In this document: in pieces, positions 42,972-49,767 of the stretch
Layout: each line of letters begins with the position of its first letter
Numbering within the stretch: the stretch's first letter is position 1
Origin: JASHPR01 sp963739645
GTDB lineage: Bacteria; Actinomycetota; Actinomycetes; Streptosporangiales; Streptosporangiaceae
Direction of reading: 5' to 3'
NCBI GenBank assembly: GCA_963739645.1
Contig: CAVUBM010000094.1
Location: 1 to 64,000, forward strand
Length of the DNA stretch: 64,000 nt
Made by a program: the position numbers and the translations under genes
Notes under the pieces: generated by a model
Told to the model about the DNA's origin: nothing
Seen by the model: the letters and a program-made list of their open reading frames with translations, nothing else
The model's database searches: none

Positions 42972-43529
42972 TCGGCAGCTACCTGGCCGTCTTGTCTGCG
43001 CAGTTGCCCGCGCCAGTGGTCGAGGAACTGGCCGACGGGCTGGCCGAGACGCTCCGGTCCTATGTGCGGCAGGGCCTGGACCCTGACCGCGCCGCCGAGT
43101 GCGCGGTGGCTGAATTCGGTGATCCGCAAGAGATCGTGGCCGCGTTCGCCTGCGTGAATCCTGCCCGCCGCGCCGCCCGCAGGCTGCTGGGCACCGGGCC
43201 CGCCGTCGGTGGCTGCTGGGCCGCGGCCCTGATCACCAGCCGGGCCTGGCTCTGGCCTGTCCCGTTCCCCGCCCGCGTCCTGTTCGGCGTGGCGCTGGCC
43301 GCCGTCATCGGGCTGCTTGCCGTTGCGGCGCTGGGCCTGCGCTACCGCCTGGCGGCCCGCGCGGGCACTGCGGGATGCATCGGCCTCACCGTGCTCGACG
43401 CCGTCGATGATCACCACCGCGATGCTGCTCGTCCCGTCGGTGACCTGGGTGACGATCGCGGCCGTCGCGGCCAGCGCCACGCGTATCGCGTTCAGCACGT
43501 GGAACCTGCGCCCCGTGCTGGCCGGATGA
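42953..43529 (+). pseudogene. PadR-associated membrane protein (frameshift)
   Basis: About 191 residues when repaired. The N-terminal domain (RLIGSYLAVLSAQLPAPVVE, ECAVAEFGDPQEIVAAFACV) is the helical HAAS/DUF1700-like sorting domain that follows PadR regulators in two-gene modules. Four membrane helices follow; the last two need a one-base shift near 43400 and read MITTAMLLVPSVTWVTIAAV, then ATRIAFSTWNLRPVLAG-stop. PadR with such membrane partners often senses envelope stress or drugs. Confidence 0.65.
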
Positions 43530-43604
43530 CACCCGCCCGGGATCGATATCCGACATGGCATCACCAGGCCTGGCGGGGCAGTCGGCGGTGCCGGCAGGCG
43601 GCAG

Positions 43605-44742
43605 CTAGCGGAGCAGTGGCGTGCCGGCGGGGCCGGTGACTTGCTGGAGCATGGTGCGGGCGAGTTGGCGGACTTGGGGTGGCAGGGGGACGTAGCTGTT
43701 GGCGGCGGCGTAGGCCTGGCCGTCGTGGGTGAGCCAGTCGAGCATGGCGATCAGGGCCTGGCCGGTGGGCTGGCTGGGCTGGTGGGTGTAGACCAGGGCC
43801 CAGCTGTAGCCGCTGATGGGGTAGCTGGCCGGCGCCGGGCTGGTTGACGATGGAGAAGTCGGCCGGGGTGATGTGGGGTTTCTGGGCGGCGTCGGCGGCG
43901 ATGTTGTGGGCGGTGGGGGTGACGTAGTTCCCGGCCTGGTTGCGGATGGCGGCGAAAGGCAGCAGCAGGCCGCGGGAGTAGGCCTGCTCGACGTAGCCGA
44001 TGGAGAAGGGGGTGCGGTAGACCGTGTTGGCCACGCCGGCGTTGCCTTCGGCGCCTTCCCCGGCCGGCCAGTGCAGGGTCTTGCCGGTGCCGATCTTGGC
44101 CTTCCAGGCTGGGTCGACGGTGGAGAGGTAGTTGCTGAAGATGTAGGTGGTGCCGCTGCCGTCGGAGCGGTGCACGACGGTGATGGGCGCGGCGGGCAGG
44201 GACAGGCCGGGGTTGAGCGCGGCGAGGGCCGGGTCGTCCCATCGGGTGATCTGGCCGAGGAAGATGCGGGCGAGCACCGAGCCGGTCAGGTGCACTCTCG
44301 CTCCGGCGGGCAGGCTGAGGTTGTAGACGATGCCTTCGCCGCCCAGGTCGACGGGTATCTGGGTGACCGGGCCCCCGCGGGCGGCAGCTTGCTCGCTGGC
44401 GCTCATGGGCACGTCGGAGGCGCCGAAGTTGACCTGCCGGGCGCTGAACGCGGCGATGCCCGCGCTGCTGCCCACGGCCGAGTAGATGACAGCCGCCGCG
44501 GGATGGTCCTTGTGGTAGGCGGCGAAGGCCGCGGTGAAGAACGGCGCGTCGAACGTCGACCCGGCCCCGGTCAGGGTGCCGGGCCTGGCGCTGAAGGTGG
44601 CCACCGGCGCAGCCGGGGTGGTGGTGGTCGTGCTGGTGCAGGCGGCGAGGACAAGGAGGATGATCGCGGCGGCGGCAGCCCGGACGGGCCGGCGGGCCGG
44701 ATGGCGCGGCTGGGGGCCGGGCCGCTGGGGGTGCCCTGACAT
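43605..44742 (-). pseudogene. PstS-like phosphate-binding lipoprotein (frameshift)
   Basis: An exported substrate-binding protein of about 378 residues. The signal peptide ends in a lipobox (IILLVLAACTST). The PstS signature parts are LTGAGSTFDAPFFTAAFAAY, INFGASDVP-type VNFGASDVPMSASEQ, and VVHRSDGSGTTYIFSNYLS, whose Ser/Asp/Arg residues bind phosphate. Near 43836 a one-base shift is needed to continue SYPISGYSWALVYTHQPSQP to the stop at 43605. It is the third gene of the aquaglyceroporin operon, so it may bind phosphate, or arsenate, in arsenic stress. No PstCAB genes adjoin. Confidence 0.8.
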
Positions 44743-44780
44743 GGTTGCTCCTTTGCTCAGGTGCCTAAAGAGCGGGGTGG

Positions 44781-46178
44781 TTAGTGCGGCCGGGTGTCGC
44801 GGACCCAGGCCTGGGCGCCCATCTGGACCGCTTCCCAGGGGCTGCCCAGCGGCGGGGTGTAGGACAGGTCCAGGTCGCTGAGGCCGTCCACGGTCATGCC
44901 GTGGAAGATCGCGGTGGCGGCGATGTCGATGCGCTTGGCGATCTCGGCGTGCCGGTGACCGAACAGCTGCAGGCCCAGCAGCCGCCCGGTGACGCGGTCG
45001 CCGGTGACGCGCATGGAGATGCGGTGGCTGCCGGGGTAGTAGGCCTTGTGGTCGTCGGCCTGCGAGCCGACGGTGACCGGGTCGAAACCGGCCGCGGCGG
45101 CTTCGTGGTCACGCAGCCCGGTCCGGGCGGCGGCCTGGTCGAAGATCTTGACGACCTGGGTGCCGAGGCTGCCGGCGAACTGCCGGTTCCCGCCGGCCGC
45201 GTTCTCGCCGGCGACCCGGCCCTGCTTGTGCGCGGTGGTGCCCAGGGGCAGGTAGGTCTGGCCGAGCAGCCGGTGATGGGTCACGACACAGTCGCCGGCG
45301 GCGAAGACCTCCGGCAGGGTGGTCCGCATCCCCTCATCGACCGCGATCGCTCCCTTGACGCCGAGGGTGGCCCCGGCGCCGGCCGCCAGGGTGGTTTCGG
45401 GGCGGACGCCGACGACGACCAGGACCATGTCGGCGGTGCGGGTTACGGCCGTGCCGTCGGCCACGGTGGCCTGGACCTCGAGCCGCCCGGCCTGGCCGGG
45501 TGCGGCCCGGCTGATCTGCCGGACGGTGGTGCCGGTCAGGACCTCGACGCCGCGGGCGGCGAGTTCAGCGTGGACGTGCGCGCCGAGGTGCGGATCGACC
45601 GTGGGCAGTACCTCGGGCAGCTGTTCGATCTGGGTGACCGCCAGCCCGCGGACGGTGAGGGCGTCGGCCATTTCCAGGCCGATGTACCCGGCGCCGACGA
45701 TGACCGCGCTGGCGGGCGCGGCGTCGTTGATGGTGCGCATGACGGCGAAGGTGTCGCCCATCGAGTGCAGCAGATGCACCCCGTCGCCCGGGCCGAGGGC
45801 ATCCGGGCCGTCCAGCCCGCCGATGGGAGGCCGGACCGGGACCGCGCCGGTCCCGACGATCAGCTTGTCATAGCCGAGCAGTTCCTCCCCGCCCCCGGCG
45901 TCAGTGACCAGGAGCTTGCGGGCCGCAACGTCGATGCGCCGCGCGGTGGTGTCCAGCCGCAGCCCCATCCCGGCCGCTTCCAGGTCGGCGATAGTCCGGT
46001 GGGCCAGGTTGCGCCAGTGGGTGACCTCACCCGACACGTAGTAGGGGATGCCGCAGATGGAGAAGTTCGGGTAGGCGTCGGCCACCACCACCGTGACGTC
46101 CGCGCCCGGGTCCAGTTCCCGGGCGCGCAGCGCGGCGCTGATCCCCGCGTCGCTGCCGCCGATCATGACCAGGTGCAT
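44781..46178 (-). CDS. CoA-disulfide reductase/NADH-oxidase-type flavoprotein
   Basis: A 465-residue FAD/NAD(P)H oxidoreductase: FAD fold MHLVMIGGSDAGISAALRAR, single redox cysteine C42 in FSICGIPYYVSGE, NAD fold ASAVIVGAGYIGLEMADAL, second FAD motif EVFAAGDCVVTHHR and C-terminal dimerisation domain. The single cysteine marks the CoA-disulfide reductase, NADH peroxidase and NADH oxidase group. It stands between aquaglyceroporin and PstS in one operon; a role in thiol-redox supply for arsenate reduction is an inference. Confidence 0.85.
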   Translation of the reverse strand: MHLVMIGGSDAGISAALRARELDPGADVTVVVADAYPNFSICGIPYYVSGEVTHWRNLAHRTIADLEAAGMGLRLDTTARRIDVAARKLLVTDAGGGEELLGYDKLIVGTGAVPVRPPIGGLDGPDALGPGDGVHLLHSMGDTFAVMRTINDAAPASAVIVGAGYIGLEMADALTVRGLAVTQIEQLPEVLPTVDPHLGAHVHAELAARGVEVLTGTTVRQISRAAPGQAGRLEVQATVADGTAVTRTADMVLVVVGVRPETTLAAGAGATLGVKGAIAVDEGMRTTLPEVFAAGDCVVTHHRLLGQTYLPLGTTAHKQGRVAGENAAGGNRQFAGSLGTQVVKIFDQAAARTGLRDHEAAAAGFDPVTVGSQADDHKAYYPGSHRISMRVTGDRVTGRLLGLQLFGHRHAEIAKRIDIAATAIFHGMTVDGLSDLDLSYTPPLGSPWEAVQMGAQAWVRDTRPH

Positions 46179-46201
46179 GGCAGGGCTCCCCTCTGGGCTG
46201 G

Positions 46202-47011
46202 CTAGTCACCAGGCTGGCTGGCACCGGGCGGCCGGGCTGCCGCCGGGGAGGCGCCATCGCGGGCGGCCCGGGCGGGTGCGGGCCCGGCCTGGTCGCGGTG
46301 GTGGGGGACGATGATGTCGGCGGCCTGGGCCGCGGTGATCCGCGGATACAGCACGCGGATGACCACCCACGCGAGCGCGCCGCCGATGATCTGGGCGCCG
46401 ATGAACGCCGGCGCCGAGGCCGGGGCGATCCCGGCGAAGGTGTCAGAAAACATCCGGCCGACGGTGATGGCAGGGTTGGCGAAGCTGGTCGAGGACGTAA
46501 AGAAATAGGCGGCGCCGATATAGGCGCCGACGGCCGCCGGGGCGGCCTGGCTGCGCCCGGACCGGGCCAGCGCGAAGATCACCAGGATCAGCCCGGCGGT
46601 CGCGACGATCTCCGACAGGAAGTGCGCCGGGCTGGCCCGGTCCTTGGCGGAGATACTCACCGCGGGCAGGGCGAACATCAGGTTCGCCAGCACCGCCCCG
46701 GCGATGCACCCGGCCACCTGCACCGGCAGGTAGGCCGCCGCCTCCCGCCAGCGCAGCCCGCCGAACGCGGCGTCCACGAACGACACCACCGGGTTGAAAT
46801 GCGCGCCCGACACCGGGCCGAACATCAAGATGATCGCGAACAGCCCGGCCGCGGTCGCTGCCGCGTTCTCCAGCAGCTCCAGGCCCGTCTCACCGGGGGA
46901 CAGCCGCTGCGCGGCGATACCCGAGCCGATCACGATGGCGGCCAGGAACGCGCTGCCCAGCAACTCGGCGGCCAGCCGCCGCCACAACGCCACCTCGCTC
47001 ACGGCACCCAT
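46202..47011 (-). CDS. MIP-family aquaglyceroporin (AqpS-like)
   Basis: A 269-residue channel with six helices and the two NPA boxes: GAHFNPVVSF (NPV) and TSFANPAITVGRMF. In arsenic operons such channels let arsenite, made by ArsC, leave down its gradient. The C-terminus is a long Ala/Pro-rich tail. It is divergent from the ArsR-ArsC fusion gene with only 39 bases between the start codons, and heads a run of aqpS, flavoprotein and pstS with gaps of 23 and 38 bases. Confidence 0.88.
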   Translation of the reverse strand: MGAVSEVALWRRLAAELLGSAFLAAIVIGSGIAAQRLSPGETGLELLENAAATAAGLFAIILMFGPVSGAHFNPVVSFVDAAFGGLRWREAAAYLPVQVAGCIAGAVLANLMFALPAVSISAKDRASPAHFLSEIVATAGLILVIFALARSGRSQAAPAAVGAYIGAAYFFTSSTSFANPAITVGRMFSDTFAGIAPASAPAFIGAQIIGGALAWVVIRVLYPRITAAQAADIIVPHHRDQAGPAPARAARDGASPAAARPPGASQPGD

Positions 47012-47026
47012 CTTGACGTGCCCCTA

Positions 47027-47067
47027 GTTAGCTCAGTCAAGATTGAGTCAATGAACGCTGAGCTAAC
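47027..47067. promoter_or_regulatory. Operator between aqpS-like and arsR-arsC genes
   Basis: Perfect 10-bp inverted arms GTTAGCTCAG (47027-47036) and CTGAGCTAAC (47058-47067) enclose an inner palindrome TCAAGATTGA (47037-47046). The region spans the whole divergent gap and the arsR-arsC start codon, so binding would repress both directions. Confidence 0.65.
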
Positions 47068-47728
47068 TTCGGACGTGGCGAGCCGGGCCGCGGTGCACGC
47101 GGCGCTGGCCGACCCGGCGCGGCTGCAGATCATCGACACCCTCGGCGCCGGCGACACCTCCCCGTCAGAACTGGCCGCGATGCTCGCGATGGGCTCGAAC
47201 CTGCTCGCCCACCACCTGCACGTGCTGGACCAGGCCGGGCTCATCACCCGCCGCCGCTCCGACGGCGACCGCCGCCGCACCTACCTCCAGCTCATCCCCG
47301 GCGCGCTGGAGACACTGACCCGCCCGGCGGCACGCACCGCCGAGCGCGTGCTGTTCGTGTGCACCGCCAACTCGGCCCGCTCGCACCTGGCCGCCGCGCT
47401 GTGGCGCCGCGCCAGCACCCTGCCCGCCGCCTCGGCCGGCACCCACCCCGGCCCGCGCATCGAGCCCGGCGCCATCGCCGCCGCCCGCCGCCACCGCCTG
47501 CCCCTGCGCCGCCTGCGCCCCCGCCACATCAGCGACATCCGCCACGACGGCGACCTGGTCATCACCGTGTGCGACCTGGCCCACGAAGAACTAGGCCGCC
47601 AGGCCGCCGTGCACTGGTCAGTCCTCGACCCGGTACCCGCCGGCGACCCCGCCAGCTTCGACCAGGCACTCGCCGAACTCAGCCACCGCGTCGAGCGCCT
47701 CGCCCCCTGCCTCGCCGCGACCTGCTGA
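47051..47728 (+). CDS. ArsR-ArsC fusion: metalloregulator joined to arsenate reductase-like domain
   Basis: A 225-residue two-domain protein. Residues 1-90 are a winged-helix ArsR (LADPARLQIIDTLGAGDTSP, NLLAHHLHVLDQAGLITRRR). Residues 98-225 are a low-molecular-weight phosphatase fold with the P-loop C104-TANSAR-S111 (VLFVCTANSARSHLAAAL) and the general acid in DPVPAGD. This loop is typical of arsenate reductases (ArsC, thioredoxin or mycothiol linked). A further cysteine pair (AP-C-L-AATC end) could serve as resolving thiols. Such fusions combine sensing with reduction; the divergent aquaglyceroporin would export the product. Confidence 0.88.
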   Translation: MNAELTSDVASRAAVHAALADPARLQIIDTLGAGDTSPSELAAMLAMGSNLLAHHLHVLDQAGLITRRRSDGDRRRTYLQLIPGALETLTRPAARTAERVLFVCTANSARSHLAAALWRRASTLPAASAGTHPGPRIEPGAIAAARRHRLPLRRLRPRHISDIRHDGDLVITVCDLAHEELGRQAAVHWSVLDPVPAGDPASFDQALAELSHRVERLAPCLAATC

Positions 47729-47965
47729 CTCCCGACTGGCCTGCCCAGCGCGCCGGCCCGAATGGCGACTGCCGTACCAGGAAGCCTGGTGAGCGCATGA
47801 TTTGGCACACCAGGCAGAATTAAGCGGCACGACAGCATGTTAATTGGCCATTAATCGTGCTCTTCGCGGCCATTAAGTGCCTAACTGATACCACAGTAAG
47901 GAATCACGGCCGGGCAGGCCGGGCGTGACACCTTAGTTTCATCGAGTATCGGAGGGTGAGAAAGA

Positions 47966-48400
47966 ATGCCGCAGCCAAATGATGCAGAGTTCACACATCT
48001 GTACACCGCGTCAGCCGGCCTCGACGTCGAGGACAACGAGCCGAACACGCCAGCGCCGGGTGCGGGGGCGCCAGCTAACGGCTTTGACCTGCATGTGGAA
48101 GCGATCGCGGGCAATGTGGTCGGCGGAAGCAAGGGCAACTACGAGCTGACACTGACCTGCATCGATGACGTGAGGGCCGCGCCCAACGCCGGCATGAGCT
48201 TCAGTTTCACACAGGAGTTCGGCAGCGCGGACGGCTGGAATTCGGGTGGTGTCGCGGGAAACTTCGTGAAGGAGCAAGTGATTCCCGTTACGGTGCCGGC
48301 GAATGTTGCAGGCCACGTCTTCCATTACGAAGGCACGCTCGTGAGCGTCGATAACCAGGTCATCTCGTTTGGGGAGAGCAACCGGTTCATCCTGGTCTGA
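47966..48400 (+). CDS. Protein of unknown function (144 residues)
   Basis: Starts MPQPNDAEFTHLYTASAGLD at ATG 47966 behind GGAGGGTGAG. It is acidic, lacks a signal peptide, and has alternating strand-like segments (GNYELTLTCIDDVRAA, VIPVTVPANVAGHVFHYEGT, NQVISFGESNRFILV) suggesting a beta-sandwich. I do not recognise the family. The 237-base upstream gap is unusually AT-rich. Confidence 0.6.
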   Translation: MPQPNDAEFTHLYTASAGLDVEDNEPNTPAPGAGAPANGFDLHVEAIAGNVVGGSKGNYELTLTCIDDVRAAPNAGMSFSFTQEFGSADGWNSGGVAGNFVKEQVIPVTVPANVAGHVFHYEGTLVSVDNQVISFGESNRFILV

Positions 48401-48445
48401 TCATCCGGCGACAGCAGGCCGGCCCTGACCCCCGGCCGGCGGCCA

Positions 48446-48465
48446 GCCTGGCACCTGCGCCAGGC
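48446..48465. terminator. Bidirectional hairpin between convergent genes
   Basis: A 7-bp stem GCCTGGC (48446-48452) and GCCAGGC (48459-48465) with a 6-base loop, inside a larger GC-rich inverted region, lies between the convergent genes ending at 48400 and 48503. Confidence 0.55.
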
Positions 48466-48502
48466 CGGCGGCTGGCCGGGCCTCGCGCATGCGCGGCCAC
48501 GG

Positions 48503-48826
48503 TCACCGGCCGAGAGCGCGCGCCAGCTGGGCCTTGGTCATGGACGAGCGGCCCTTCACTCCCCGGCTTCGCGCCTCGGCGTAGAGCTGCGCCTTGGTCG
48601 GGCCGCCCGCCCCGCGGTGCGAGCGCAGGCCGCCGCGGCGGGACGAGGAAATGTCCTGCGTGGACGTCCGGCTCGCGCTCCGCGCCTCGCCGGAGCGGGC
48701 CCGTTCCTTATTGACCGTGCGCGCCGCGATCTCCTTAGCGCGCCCGGTACTCTCACCGCGCTGCTTCGCGCTCTGCTTGATGTGCTCGTACTGCCGTTCA
48801 CGCTTTGGGCTGGATCCGCGGGGCAT
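48503..48826 (-). CDS. Plasmid-stabilisation-like basic protein with Rho N-like end
   Basis: A 107-residue basic protein. The first part, MPRGSSPKRERQYEHIKQSA to EIAARTVNKERARSGEA, is a conserved actinobacterial motif annotated as plasmid stabilisation; RRGGLRSHRGAGG follows, and the end TKAQLYAEARSRGVKGRSSM matches a Rho-termination N-terminal (SAP-like) helix bundle that binds nucleic acid. Real function unknown. ATG 48826 sits 8 bases after GGGAGG, better than the upstream ATG 48835. Confidence 0.75.
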   Translation of the reverse strand: MPRGSSPKRERQYEHIKQSAKQRGESTGRAKEIAARTVNKERARSGEARSASRTSTQDISSSRRGGLRSHRGAGGPTKAQLYAEARSRGVKGRSSMTKAQLARALGR

Positions 48827-48956
48827 ATCGCCCACCTCCCGGCTGCGGTAGCTGACGTCACTTCTGTTCGTGGCATGCTCACTTACCCGGGCAGGCGCAG
48901 CCCATGCGCCGAGCGACGCAGCCGAGCTGCGCGGCAGAAGGAGGTCGGTACCGGCG

Positions 48957-49757
48957 ATGCGGATCCTCAGCTGGAACCTGTGGTGGCGCTACGGGCCCTG
49001 GGAGCAGCGGCGGCAGGCCATAGCGGACACGCTGGCTGAGGTCAGACCCGATGTGTGCGGCCTGCAGGAGGTATGGGAGGCGCCCGGGGAGAACCTGGCC
49101 GCCGGGCTCGCCGAGCGGCTGGGCATGCGCTGGTGCTGGTCGGCGGCCACGAAGGTGCACCGCGTGGCGGGTGAGGAGCTGTCGATCGGCAACGCGATTC
49201 TCAGCCGCTGGCCGATCACCAAGCACGCGGAGGCCGCCCTGCCCGACGGCGGCCTGCCCAGAGAGCGCAGGGTCGCGGTGCACGCCCGCATCGAGGCGCC
49301 CGGCGGTGTGCTGCCCATGTTCACCACCCACCTGACCTACGGGCCGGGGCTCTCCCAGGTGCGGATGGCGCAGGTTCGCCGGCTGGCCGAGTTCGTCGCC
49401 GAGCACGCCGCGGACGGTGCCTACCCGCCGGTGATCACCGGGGACCTCAACGCCGAGCCCGGCTCTGACGAGCTGCGGCTGCTCGGCGGCCTGCTGACCG
49501 CCCCGGCGGTCCCCAGGCAGGTGCTCCTCGACGCCTGGCGCTACGCCGATCCCGGTGACCCGGGATTCACCTGGGATCTGCGCAACGGCTATCAGGCCGG
49601 CAGCGTGCTCCCCAGCTCGCGGATCGACTATGTCCTGGTCGGCCTGCCCCGGGAGAGCCGGGGGCGGGTGCGATCCGTCCGGCTGGCCGGCAACGCCCCG
49701 GTCAGGGACGTCTGGCCATCGGATCACTTCGCGGTGGTCGCCGACCTGCAGGAGTAA
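48957..49757 (+). CDS. Endonuclease/exonuclease/phosphatase-family protein
   Basis: A 266-residue metal-dependent hydrolase of the DNase I/inositol-phosphatase fold. Motifs are MRILSWNLWWRYG (Asn), CGLQEVWEAPGE (Glu), FTTHLTYGPG (His), ITGDLNAEPGSDELR (Asp-x-Asn) and VWPSDHFAVVADLQ (Asp-His). No signal peptide is present. It converges with the long repeat-protein gene 10 bases away. The substrate could be nucleic acid or a phosphoester. Confidence 0.88.
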   Translation: MRILSWNLWWRYGPWEQRRQAIADTLAEVRPDVCGLQEVWEAPGENLAAGLAERLGMRWCWSAATKVHRVAGEELSIGNAILSRWPITKHAEAALPDGGLPRERRVAVHARIEAPGGVLPMFTTHLTYGPGLSQVRMAQVRRLAEFVAEHAADGAYPPVITGDLNAEPGSDELRLLGGLLTAPAVPRQVLLDAWRYADPGDPGFTWDLRNGYQAGSVLPSSRIDYVLVGLPRESRGRVRSVRLAGNAPVRDVWPSDHFAVVADLQE

Positions 49758-49767
49758 CGCGCCGGCC

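Noticed and set aside
42632..43529. A natural fusion of PadR with its membrane partner
   Set aside because: The fused reading arises from a frameshift; the repaired PadR stop overlaps a proper ATG of the second gene, as in ordinary two-gene modules.
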